NCBI GenBank assembly: GCA_041649275.1
Contig: JBAZNL010000001.1
Coordinates: 310,001-374,000, forward strand
DNA: 64,000 bases
Reading direction: 5' to 3'
DNA from: Candidatus Izemoplasmatales bacterium
GTDB lineage: Bacteria; Bacillota_I; Bacilli_A; Izemoplasmatales; Hujiaoplasmataceae
Positions 56,733 through 64,000 of this stretch are shown piece by piece (position 1 is the stretch's first letter; each line of letters starts with the position of its first letter). The position numbers and the translations under genes were made by a program. The notes below the pieces were generated by a model. It did not search any database and was not told where the DNA came from. It saw only the letters and a list, made by a program, of their open reading frames with translations.

Positions 56733-58133
56733 TCAGGCCGCCGTCGCGGCGGTTGCGGGATCCACCCTGCGCTTCTCTCTTCGTGCGTGGACGCTTTCGA
56801 GCCGGAAGATCAGGATGACTCCGGCGAAGAGCAGGACGGTGCCCTTCAGGGCATCCGAGATGTCGAGCGCCCACCAGACGCCGAGCTGCGCCATCGTGGG
56901 AATGAGCAGTTGCACGAGCGGGATGCGCGCGAAATTCCCGACGATCCCCGACACCGACGGGATCTTCGACAGGCCGACCCCGTGGAACAGACCCGATCCG
57001 ATCGACTCGAGCATCATGAACGGCTGCGCGAAACTGATGATCGCGAGATACTCGGTGGATCGGATCACGGTGACGGGGTCGTCGACGAACAGGCGCACGA
57101 GCGTCTCAGCCTTGAGCGCGAACACGATTGCGACCGCGATCGCATAGGTCATCAGGATGGCCGTCAGGCCGGCCGCGCCACGGCGGATCCGGGAGAACTG
57201 GCCGGCGCCGAAATTCTGTCCGACGAAGACCGTGATCGCCGTCTGGAAGCCGCCGCCGATCATCCATGTGAACTGCTCGATCTGCGATCCGACGCGCGAC
57301 GCGGCCATCGCGTCGGTTCCGAAGTTGAGAAGGATCATGCGTGCGACGACGATCGAGATGGACGTGAAGAACATGCTCTGAAGACCGGCGGGGAATCCGA
57401 TCCGGACGATCGCACGGACCGTGCTCCCTTCGATCGGAAACGGCCGGATCCGCACGTGCCTGCGCGTTTTCGCGAGATAGAGGACGATGTACGTCGTCAG
57501 GGTGCATCCCTGCGCGATCACCGTCGCGATCGCGGCGCCGGCGACGCCCATGCGGAACACGAGGATGAGGATGGGATCGAGGATGATGTTCATCACGAGT
57601 CCGACGGCCATCACCGCGAGGTTGGTCGAGGTCTTGCCCAGACCCTCGTAGACGGCCGCGAATCCGGCGGAGACGAACTGGAACACCAGGAGTCCGCCGC
57701 AGATCGAGACGTAGGTCGACGCGTAGGCGGCGGCGACGGGATCGGGGATCGCGAACAGGCCGACGATCCGGGCCCGGAACAGGAAGACCAGCAGCGAGAC
57801 GGCGATTCCGAGCATGAGCGCGAGCGCCAGTCCGGCGCCGGCGTGGCGTTCGACGTCCGCGAGGTTCTTCGCGCCGGTCGCATGCGACACCTTGACGCTC
57901 GTGCCGATCTTCGCCACGAGGATCATGCCGAAGGCGAACCAGGTCACGTAGCCGCCGGTGCCGACGCCGGTGATCGCGGCCTGTTCGGACAGGCCGATCA
58001 GATCGACGCGTCCGATCCAGAACATGTCCGTCAGGTTGTACGCCATCTGCGCGATCGACGAAAGGAGCACCGGCAGCGCCACGAGGACGATCTTCTTCAG
58101 GATCGACCCTTTCGTCAGGTCGTTCGCCATCAT
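56733..58133 (-). CDS. MATE family efflux transporter
   Basis: 466 residues with 12 hydrophobic helices in two MATE repeats (ALPVLLSSIAQMAYNLTDMFWIG; second repeat around IGFPAGLQSMFFT). It belongs to the DinF/NorM branch and exports drugs or metabolites in exchange for Na+ or H+. Three start codons cluster; the ATG at 58133 has GGAGG with a nine-base spacer, the ATG at 58139 only three. Confidence 0.92.
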   Translation of the reverse strand: MMANDLTKGSILKKIVLVALPVLLSSIAQMAYNLTDMFWIGRVDLIGLSEQAAITGVGTGGYVTWFAFGMILVAKIGTSVKVSHATGAKNLADVERHAGAGLALALMLGIAVSLLVFLFRARIVGLFAIPDPVAAAYASTYVSICGGLLVFQFVSAGFAAVYEGLGKTSTNLAVMAVGLVMNIILDPILILVFRMGVAGAAIATVIAQGCTLTTYIVLYLAKTRRHVRIRPFPIEGSTVRAIVRIGFPAGLQSMFFTSISIVVARMILLNFGTDAMAASRVGSQIEQFTWMIGGGFQTAITVFVGQNFGAGQFSRIRRGAAGLTAILMTYAIAVAIVFALKAETLVRLFVDDPVTVIRSTEYLAIISFAQPFMMLESIGSGLFHGVGLSKIPSVSGIVGNFARIPLVQLLIPTMAQLGVWWALDISDALKGTVLLFAGVILIFRLESVHARREKRRVDPATAATAA

Positions 58134-58168
58134 CGCCATCCGCCTCCCCCTCTGCATCGATCACGACC

Positions 58169-58177
58169 ATTATATCA
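58169..58177 (-). promoter_or_regulatory. extended -10 promoter of the MATE gene
   Basis: TGATATAAT on the minus strand, 35 bp from the start codon at 58133. Confidence 0.7.
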
Positions 58178-58199
58178 CGCGCGCGCCGGAGCGGAACGC

Positions 58200-58226
58200 A
58201 AAAAAAGGAAACCCCGAAGGGTTTCC
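58200..58226 (-). terminator. intrinsic terminator after the HD-domain gene
   Basis: GGAAACCC (58207-58214) pairs with GGGTTTCC (58219-58226) around CGAA, then six T and a G on the minus strand. Confidence 0.88.
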
Positions 58227-58231
58227 CGCGC

Positions 58232-58825
58232 CTATTGGCGCGCTTCGAGGAAAAAGGTCGCCTCGAGGTCGGCGATCGAGAGCGCGAGCGAAAGCGGAAA
58301 CTGTTCGAACGCCTGCGAGACGTTCGATTTCTCGCCTTCGGCGGAGAACCCCATGTGGTAGCGGATCGCGAACGCCTCCTCGCGGGTCAGACGCATGAAC
58401 CCGGAGATGATGTAGACCGATTTCTCGCCGTGACCGTAGGGAAGCGGGTCGCTGTACTCATAGGATGGCACGGACTGCCAGTTGCCGTTCTTGTCCTTGA
58501 CGTTCCTCGTCGACTTCTGATAGACGTTCACCTTGCAGAGGTCGTGGAGCAGACCGACGATCGCGATCGTCTCGTCGGAAAACGACAGTCCGTACTCGCT
58601 CTTGACGCGACCGCGGGCCGCATAGTCCCGAAGGCAGGCGTAGACGTTGAGCGAATGCTCCACGAGTCCCCCCTCGCTGGCGAGATGGTAGCGCGTCGAG
58701 GCCGGCGCGGTGAAGAAGTCGCTTGCCGGCGACGTCAGGTACTCGAGCAGCTTGTCGGCCCCCTCGCGATGGACGAACTGGTTGAAAAGACCGATGAACT
58801 CGGTCTTGCGGTCGGAAGCCGCCAT
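58232..58825 (-). CDS. HD-domain hydrolase
   Basis: 197 residues. Metal ligands are His in GGLVEHSLNV, His-Asp in GLLHDLCKV and a further His/Asp downstream (YGHGEKS, SIADLEA), the HD superfamily set. Probably a small-substrate phosphohydrolase; it is not close to YqeK or RelA by motif. Start and stop of adjacent genes overlap (TGATG) with the 58825-59250 gene. Last gene of the rlm-fhs-pfkB operon. Confidence 0.85.
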   Translation of the reverse strand: MAASDRKTEFIGLFNQFVHREGADKLLEYLTSPASDFFTAPASTRYHLASEGGLVEHSLNVYACLRDYAARGRVKSEYGLSFSDETIAIVGLLHDLCKVNVYQKSTRNVKDKNGNWQSVPSYEYSDPLPYGHGEKSVYIISGFMRLTREEAFAIRYHMGFSAEGEKSNVSQAFEQFPLSLALSIADLEATFFLEARQ

Positions 58826-59250
58826 CAGAGCATCCGGCACTGGACGGCCGTCGCCGGGACGTCGTGCGTCTGGTCCTTGTAGGTGACGCCGATCGCGACC
58901 GCGACGACGTTGACGATCACGTACTCGGCACCGTCGGCCAGGTCCTTCACGATCTGTCCCGCTTCGAGGCCGTTGCGTTCCGGATCGCCGTAGAAGACGA
59001 AGAGGTCGTCCTCGTCGTAGCGCTTGGCGTTGCGCGCGATCCACCCCGAAAGCGGACTCGGCTTCGCGTTCGGATCCCGCACTTCGAAGCGATAGGGATT
59101 CTCGAGATTGAAGCGGCGATGGAGTTCGTCCTCGAGGATCGTGCTCTCGATGCCCTTGCGCGTGTCGCTCACGCCCTTCTCGATCGTCTTCACGACCTTG
59201 AGTCCGAGCGAACGCAGTTTTCCCGTCAAATCCTTGATCGTTGTGGCCAT
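58825..59250 (-). CDS. hypothetical protein in the fhs operon
   Basis: 141 residues, highly charged, no signal or membrane segment. A helical N-terminus (KDLTGKLRSLGLKVVKTIEKG) precedes an alpha/beta part (YDEDDLFVFYGDPERN...GAEYVIVNVVAVAIGV). I recognise no family. Good RBS (GGAGGATATC), and overlap with the HD gene suggests the two are produced together. Confidence 0.6.
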   Translation of the reverse strand: MATTIKDLTGKLRSLGLKVVKTIEKGVSDTRKGIESTILEDELHRRFNLENPYRFEVRDPNAKPSPLSGWIARNAKRYDEDDLFVFYGDPERNGLEAGQIVKDLADGAEYVIVNVVAVAIGVTYKDQTHDVPATAVQCRML

Positions 59251-59261
59251 GATATCCTCCG

Positions 59262-60143
59262 TCAGTAATTGTTCCGGACCATCGTCTCGATGTAGTCCGG
59301 TGAAAGTTCATCCGCAACCAGTTCGCGCGATCCGACGGTCACGCCGCCCGCCACCGTTCCGTAGCAGAGGCAGCGGCTGACCGGCTCGCCCTTGAGATGG
59401 GCATAGAGGAATCCGGCGAAGAAGGCGTCGCCGGCGCCGTTGCTGTCGACGAGCTGGTACGTCTGGATGATCGGTTCGTACAGCAGGCCGTCGTCCTTCG
59501 TCTTCGCTGCCGCCCCGTTCTTCCCGTGGGTGACGACCACGAGCCGCTTCCCGGCCGCGAGCCAGTCGTCCATCAGCCGCAGATGGTCGGCGGTCCGGTC
59601 CGAGGAGAGGAAGATGACGTCGGCCGCCTCGATGAAGGGATCGTAGTAGGGGTTCCCGGGGACGTAGTCGTGAAGGTCCGTCCAGATCTCCTTCCCGTGC
59701 GCCCTGATCATCGGAATCAGCCGCTTCGTGTAGGGGATGATGTTGAGGACGACGAGGTCGTGGGCGTCGACGAGACGCTCGATCCGCTCCATATCGATGG
59801 CGGCGGGGTCGGAATCCGGCACCGTGAAGATCGAGAGCCGGTTCCCTTCTCCGTCCATGAGGTTGACGTGGTGGTCCGTGACGGGGACTTCGTCGTAGAC
59901 CGCACGGACCCCCTGGCGGTCGAGATAGTCGCGGACCGCGCGCCCGTCCGGATCGTTTCCGACGGTCGCGTGCAGCGTGTTCGGGACACCCAGTTTCGTG
60001 AGGTTCAGGGCCTTGCCGGCGCCGGTCGATCCGACCGCGCGCCAGCCGTTTCCGAACACGGTCTGGCTTTTCGGATCCGGCAGCCGCTCGAGACGCACGA
60101 TCTCGTCGTACGAGGCGCCGCCGAGTACGAGAACCCGCTTCAC
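59262..60143 (-). CDS. PfkB family carbohydrate kinase
   Basis: 293 residues. N-terminal GG..YD dimer-type motif, GSTGAGKALNLTKLG, and the C-terminal PfkB signature DSNGAGDAFFAGFLY with catalytic Asp. Ribokinase-like; substrate unknown (ribose, fructose or nucleoside). GTG start with CTAGGAGACCGCC upstream. It sits between fhs and the unknown gene. Confidence 0.9.
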   Translation of the reverse strand: MKRVLVLGGASYDEIVRLERLPDPKSQTVFGNGWRAVGSTGAGKALNLTKLGVPNTLHATVGNDPDGRAVRDYLDRQGVRAVYDEVPVTDHHVNLMDGEGNRLSIFTVPDSDPAAIDMERIERLVDAHDLVVLNIIPYTKRLIPMIRAHGKEIWTDLHDYVPGNPYYDPFIEAADVIFLSSDRTADHLRLMDDWLAAGKRLVVVTHGKNGAAAKTKDDGLLYEPIIQTYQLVDSNGAGDAFFAGFLYAHLKGEPVSRCLCYGTVAGGVTVGSRELVADELSPDYIETMVRNNY

Positions 60144-60152
60144 GGCGGTCTC

Positions 60153-61820
60153 CTAGAACAGGCCGACGATGCGGCCTTCGACGACGTCCATCTCTTCGTA
60201 GGCGCCTTGTTTCGGAAGCCCCGGCATCGTCATCACCTCGCCGGTGAGGGCGACCAGGAAGCCGGCCCCGACCGAAGGCTTGAATTCGCGGATCGTGATC
60301 GTGAAATCCTTCGGACGGCCGAAGACCTTGGGATCGTCGGTGATCGAAAGCGGGGTCTTCGCCATGCAGACGGCCAGATGCTCCCATCCGCGTTCGGCGA
60401 ACTTCTCGAGCTGCTTCTCGGCCTTCTCGGCATAGACGACGTTGCCGGCACCGTACACCCTCGTCGCGATCGTCGCGATCTTCCGTCTGATCGGATCATC
60501 GAGCGGATACAGCGGCGCGGACAGCGGATCCGCGGGAGCGTCGGCGACCGCGAGCACGCGCTTCGCCAGATCCTCCCCGCCTTCCCCGCCGCGCGCGAAC
60601 ACGTCGGAGATCGCAAGCGACACGCCGCGGGCCGCCGCCCATTCGTTCATGACGGCGAGTTCCTCGGAGGTATCCGTACCGAAGCGGTTCAGGGCCACGA
60701 CGGCCGGAACGCGGAACGCCGCGACCGTCTCGAGATGCCGTTCGAGGTTGGGGAGTCCGGCGCGCAGCGCCTTCGGATCGGGTTTGGCCAGGTCGTTCTT
60801 GCCGGCGCCGCCGTGATGCTTGAGGGCGCGGATGCTGGCGACGACGACGACCGCGGACGGCATCCTGCCGAGGACGCGGGTCTTGATGTCCATGAACTTC
60901 TCCATGCCGAGATCGGCGCCGAAGCCGGACTCGGTGACGACATAGTCGGCGGCGCGGCTCGCAAACGAGGTCGCGATCACGGAGTTGCAGCCGTGGGCGA
61001 TGTTGGCGAAGGGGCCGCCGTGGATGATCGCCGGATTGCCCTCGAGGGTCTGGACGAGATTCGGCTTGATCGCGTCGCGCACGAGCATCGTCACCGCGCC
61101 GGCGGCCCTGAGGGCGCCGACGGTGACGGGATTGCCCCTGACGTCGTCGGCGACGACGATCCGGGAGACCCGTTCCTTGAAGTCGGACAGATCCTTCGAC
61201 AGGCAGAGGACCGCCATGATCTCCGAGGCGACGGTGATCTCGAACCCGTCGTCGCGCGGCGTTTCCTTCGCCGAGGAGAGACCGACGCGGATCTGGCGCA
61301 GGGCGCGGTCGTTCATGTCCATGGCGCGCTTCCACGTGATCGTCGCGGGATCGATCCCGAGGGCGTTTCCCTGGAACAGATGGTTGTCGATGACGGCGGC
61401 GATCAGGTTGTTCGCGGCGCCGACGGCGTGGATGTCGCCGGTGAAGTGCAGGTTGATGTCCTCCATCGGCAGCACCTGGGCGCGGCCGCCGCCGGTGGCG
61501 CCGCCCTTGACGCCCATGACCGGTCCGAGCGATGGTTCGCGGAGACAGACGATCGCCTTGCGGCCGAGTCGGTTGATCGCATCGGAAAGACCGATCGTGG
61601 TGGTCGTCTTGCCTTCGCCCGCGGGCGTCGGGGTGATCGCGGTCACGAGGATGATCTTGCCCCGGCGGTCGAAGCGGGGTGATTCGATCGCGTCGAAGGA
61701 GATCTTGGCCTTGGTACGACCGTAGGATTCCAGATCGGACGGTTTCAGCCCGATCTTGGCGGCGATCGTGGCGATGTTCTTCAGTTTGGCCTTCTGGGCG
61801 AGTTCAAGATCGGTCTTCAT
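60153..61820 (-). CDS. fhs: formate--tetrahydrofolate ligase
   Basis: 555 residues, the usual length. P-loop TPTPAGEGKTTTTIGL, GGAAGGGRAQVLPMEDINLHFTGD-type region (here GVKGGATGGGRAQVLPMEDINLHF, positions ~105-130) and the C-terminal MTMPGLPKQGAYEEMDV are diagnostic. It makes 10-formyl-THF from formate and ATP, feeding purine synthesis and the one-carbon branch used by TrmFO. RBS AAGGAGGAACATC. Confidence 0.98.
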   Translation of the reverse strand: MKTDLELAQKAKLKNIATIAAKIGLKPSDLESYGRTKAKISFDAIESPRFDRRGKIILVTAITPTPAGEGKTTTTIGLSDAINRLGRKAIVCLREPSLGPVMGVKGGATGGGRAQVLPMEDINLHFTGDIHAVGAANNLIAAVIDNHLFQGNALGIDPATITWKRAMDMNDRALRQIRVGLSSAKETPRDDGFEITVASEIMAVLCLSKDLSDFKERVSRIVVADDVRGNPVTVGALRAAGAVTMLVRDAIKPNLVQTLEGNPAIIHGGPFANIAHGCNSVIATSFASRAADYVVTESGFGADLGMEKFMDIKTRVLGRMPSAVVVVASIRALKHHGGAGKNDLAKPDPKALRAGLPNLERHLETVAAFRVPAVVALNRFGTDTSEELAVMNEWAAARGVSLAISDVFARGGEGGEDLAKRVLAVADAPADPLSAPLYPLDDPIRRKIATIATRVYGAGNVVYAEKAEKQLEKFAERGWEHLAVCMAKTPLSITDDPKVFGRPKDFTITIREFKPSVGAGFLVALTGEVMTMPGLPKQGAYEEMDVVEGRIVGLF

Positions 61821-61868
61821 GATGTTCCTCCTTGGTGGGATGGGGCGTGTTCTTGCGGACGAGACGTC

Positions 61869-63245
61869 CTAGGCGTTCTTTCTTAACAGAAGCGTGAGCG
61901 ATTCGACGCCCGCCGTATGCGGGAACATGTCGATCGGCTGGATGTAGGAGATGTCGTAGTAGGGTTCGAGGTCGTGGAGGTTCTTGGCGAGGGTGGACGG
62001 GTTGCATGAGACGTAGACGAGACGAGGCGCCTTCGCCTTGACGACCTCCGCGATCACGGCGTCGTCGATGCCGGTCCGCGGCGGATCGAAGACGATCACG
62101 TCGGGCACGCCCTTCTTCGCAAGCAGGAGCGGAAGCGCGCGTTCGACCCGATCCTGGACGAACGAGACGTTCTTGACGCGATTCAGCTGGGCGTTCTGCT
62201 TGGCGTCGCGCACGGACGATTCCGCGTAGTCGACCCCGATGACCTGGGCGGCGGACGCCGCAAGCATGATCGTCGTGATGCCGATGCCAGAATAGCAGTC
62301 CAGGACCGTTTCCTTACCGGTCAGGGCCGCGGCCTTGCGGATCTCTTCGTAAAGCACGAGCATCTGCGTCGTGTTGAGCTGGTGGAACGCGTCGGGAGAG
62401 AGTTTGAAGACGAGGTCGCCGATCCGCTCCTCGATCTGGGGAACGCCCTGGAGGAGTTCGATCGTGTGTCCGAACATCGATGGGTTCTTCGCGGCGTTGA
62501 CCGAAAGGAACACCGACTTGACCTCGGGCAGACCGTTCATGATCCGTGCGGCGACGGCGGATATCCCCTCCGGCTTCTCGGTCACCACGATCGCGACCTG
62601 GACCGCTCCGGTCGAGGCCATGTGGCGGGTGACGAGGTTGAGGAGGATGCCTTCCTTGTTCATGTGGTCGTGGGCGACGTACTTCGCCTCGGCCAGGATC
62701 TCGAGCACGGCGCGGTTCACGTGGTTGACGACGGGATCCTGGACGATGCACTCGTCGACCTGGACGAAATGGTTCGTGTTGGCTTCATACAGGCCGAGCG
62801 ACAGGCCGAAATTGGTGTTCGAGAACGGCATCTGCGACTTGTTCCGATAGCCGAAGGGATCCTTCATCCCGATCGTCTTCCGGATGTCGATCCGGTCGGG
62901 ATCGAGGGTCGTGTAACGTTTCAGCGACTGACGCAGAAGATGGCGCTTGCTCTTCAGCTGCTCCTGATATTGGAGATGCTGCGTCTGGCAGCCCCCGCAC
63001 TTCTCGTAGTATGGGCATGGCGGAACCACCCGTCGCGGCGAGGGTTTGACGATGGTCGCGAGCCGGCCGATCGCGAATCCCGGCTTCGTCGCCACGATCT
63101 CGGCGTCGACGAGTTCCTGCGCGAGCGCGCCGGGCACGAACACGGCGAGCTGTTCGTGATAGCCGATGCCTTCGCCGTTGATGCCTTGCTTCTTGATCTC
63201 GAGCCGGATGGTTTCGCCGACTTTGAGGATATTGGCTTTCTCCAT
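61869..63245 (-). CDS. RlmD/RumA-type 23S rRNA (uracil-C5)-methyltransferase, second copy
   Basis: 458 residues. TRAM-type N-terminus, Fe-S cysteines in CPYYEKCGGC plus DECI, SAM loop DCYSGIGITTIM, FDPPRTGI and the catalytic VYVSCNPSTLAKN. Compared with the copy at 14028-15353, it has NTTQM and PFGYRNKSQMP segments in RlmCD-like form. Two such genes are common in Bacillota; their division of labour (U747/U1939) cannot be read here. ATG 63245 with AAGGGTGAGACC upstream; first gene of the fhs operon. Confidence 0.9.
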   Translation of the reverse strand: MEKANILKVGETIRLEIKKQGINGEGIGYHEQLAVFVPGALAQELVDAEIVATKPGFAIGRLATIVKPSPRRVVPPCPYYEKCGGCQTQHLQYQEQLKSKRHLLRQSLKRYTTLDPDRIDIRKTIGMKDPFGYRNKSQMPFSNTNFGLSLGLYEANTNHFVQVDECIVQDPVVNHVNRAVLEILAEAKYVAHDHMNKEGILLNLVTRHMASTGAVQVAIVVTEKPEGISAVAARIMNGLPEVKSVFLSVNAAKNPSMFGHTIELLQGVPQIEERIGDLVFKLSPDAFHQLNTTQMLVLYEEIRKAAALTGKETVLDCYSGIGITTIMLAASAAQVIGVDYAESSVRDAKQNAQLNRVKNVSFVQDRVERALPLLLAKKGVPDVIVFDPPRTGIDDAVIAEVVKAKAPRLVYVSCNPSTLAKNLHDLEPYYDISYIQPIDMFPHTAGVESLTLLLRKNA

Positions 63246-63261
63246 GGTCTCACCCTTCTTC

Positions 63262-63270
63262 ATTATATCA
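63262..63270 (-). promoter_or_regulatory. extended -10 promoter of the rlm-fhs operon
   Basis: TGATATAAT on the minus strand, 17 bp upstream of ATG 63245. The transcript would begin with the ribosome site and almost no leader. Confidence 0.65.
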
Positions 63271-63279
63271 AATCGAGTC

Positions 63280-63304
63280 AAAAAAAACACGCCGACGGCG
63301 TGTT
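63280..63304 (-). terminator. intrinsic terminator after the dehydratase gene
   Basis: AACACGCC (63286-63293) pairs with GGCGTGTT (63297-63304) around GAC, followed by a run of T on the minus strand. The TAA of the gene lies at the stem edge. Confidence 0.9.
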
Positions 63305-64000
63305 AATCCTTGATGGTATAGGTGGGAACGAACCGATGGACCATCTCCTTGATCTCGAGGTTGTCGAGACCCTCGAACGCCGAACGGATGAATTCGATGT
63401 CCGCATCGATGTCCTCGGGATCCTGGGCGCGTTCGATGAAGATCTTCCGATTCGCCGTCGAGATGTGGTCCTTCGACTTGTCCACGAGGAGTTCTTCGAA
63501 GAGCTTCTCGCCCGGGCGAAGACCGGTGATCTTGATGTCGATGTCGATGTAGGGTCGTCTTCCCGAAAGCATGATCATCTTCTCGGCGAGGTCGATGATC
63601 CGGACCGGTTCGCCCATGTCGAGGATGAAGATCTCGCCGCCGTTCGCGTAGGTGGCGGACTGGAGGATGAGGCCGACGGCCTCGGGGATCGTCATGAAGT
63701 AGCGGATGATGTTGCGGTCGGTTACGGTGACGGGACCGCCGGCCTCGATCTGGCGCTTGAAGAGCGGCACCACCGATCCGTTGGAACCGAGCACGTTTCC
63801 GAACCGGACGGCGGAGTATTTCGTCGTCGACTTCTCTCCCCAGTGCTGCAGGACCATCTCGGCGAAGCGCTTGGTCGCGCCCATCACGTTCGTCGGCCGG
63901 ACGGCCTTGTCGGAGGAGACGAGAACCATCTTGCGGACCTTGAACTCGTGGCACAGACGGGCGACGTTGAAGGTGCCGAGGACGTTCGTGCGGACCGCCT
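63303..64000 (-). CDS. CapD/FlaA1-like nucleotide-sugar epimerase/dehydratase, 5' end outside window
   Basis: The C-terminal ~232 residues of a minus-strand gene that begins beyond base 64000. The readable frame starts AVRTNVLGTFNVARL and continues VLVSSDKAVRPTNVMGATKR, where S-D-K replaces the Tyr-x3-Lys site, a mark of the polysacc_synt_2 family (CapD, WbpM, PseB-like C6 dehydratases/epimerases on UDP-GlcNAc). RFGNVLGSNGSVVPLFKRQI and ITGLRPGEKLFEELL confirm it. It acts in capsule or surface glycan synthesis. The M at 63929 is internal, not the start. Confidence 0.9.
   Translation of the reverse strand, partial: AVRTNVLGTFNVARLCHEFKVRKMVLVSSDKAVRPTNVMGATKRFAEMVLQHWGEKSTTKYSAVRFGNVLGSNGSVVPLFKRQIEAGGPVTVTDRNIIRYFMTIPEAVGLILQSATYANGGEIFILDMGEPVRIIDLAEKMIMLSGRRPYIDIDIKITGLRPGEKLFEELLVDKSKDHISTANRKIFIERAQDPEDIDADIEFIRSAFEGLDNLEIKEMVHRFVPTYTIKD

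Noticed and set aside
1..64000. TGA read as tryptophan (Mycoplasma code)
   Set aside because: Dozens of genes end with TGA at the correct domain boundary, many in ATGA overlaps, and Trp is encoded by TGG.

Overview
The window is a gene-dense stretch of a GC-rich (roughly 60-65 % G+C by eye) bacterial chromosome with about 70 protein genes, most of them on the minus strand, and one tRNA. The content is that of an anaerobic, Gram-positive-type (Bacillota / low-complexity Bacilli or Tenericutes-like) bacterium: an Rnf complex, formate-tetrahydrofolate ligase, folate-dependent TrmFO beside XerC, RlmH, a YtrA-type GntR/ABC operon, a KtrB-type K+ channel, lipobox lipoproteins, feoAB under a DtxR-type regulator and U-tract terminators. 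TGA is used as a stop throughout, so the Mycoplasma code does not apply. Genus and species cannot be read from this sequence. There is no rRNA, IS element, prophage or CRISPR array.

Layout. 1-3.2 kb: a partial DUF1722-like gene, a toroid-fold protein, an EFR1 flavodoxin/ferredoxin and a membrane protein. 3.1-4.7 kb: an Imm-5-like protein coupled to a P-loop kinase, and a zinc-ribbon membrane protein. 4.7-7.0 kb: a Rieske protein and a GntR-ABC operon with a clear promoter and operator. 7.0-14 kb: accessory metabolic and hypothetical genes (PanE-like, DUF2087, GNAT, LD-carboxypeptidase, YdeI/DUF1801 proteins, a second toroid protein). 14-17 kb: an RlmD-type methyltransferase divergent from an M6 metalloprotease lipoprotein. 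17-20 kb: an operon of a cyclase-like protein, a serine-palmitoyltransferase-like enzyme and a short-chain reductase, a possible sphingoid-base pathway. 20-23.4 kb: MFS transporter, transaldolase, GNAT, tRNA-Lys(CTT).

23.4-30.4 kb is the energy-conservation block: rnfC-D-(tandem FMN protein)-G-E-A-B, in which RnfB is reduced to its first Fe-S domain, followed by a separately promoted lipoprotein with two FMN_bind-like repeats. Together they look like an Rnf pump with extra flavin carriers on the outer face of the membrane. 30.5-34.3 kb: RluF, NUDIX, threonine aldolase, chorismate mutase, thioredoxin reductase and thioredoxin. 34.4-41.6 kb: a guanylate-kinase-like enzyme, KtrB, an RluA-type synthase, NagA, a DUF6320-like membrane protein and a fused hydrolase/acyltransferase. 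41.7-48.3 kb: PepT, RlmH, XerC, TrmFO, a GH13 amylase and a divergent LacI regulator. 48.3-51.4 kb: DtxR-type regulator and feoAB with two tandem operators. 51.4-58.2 kb: MGMT, a GlpA/GlpB-like/DUF1667 glycerol-phosphate oxidation set, a hydrolase, an FCD GntR regulator and a MATE exporter. 58.2-63.3 kb: HD protein, a small unknown, a PfkB kinase, Fhs and a second RlmD paralogue. The right edge holds a partial CapD/PseB-like nucleotide-sugar dehydratase.

Promoters fall into two visible classes: TGnTATAAT extended -10 elements with no recognisable -35, and classical -35/17 bp/-10 promoters, the latter often carrying inverted-repeat operators. Many adjacent genes overlap by ATGA, which implies translational coupling.
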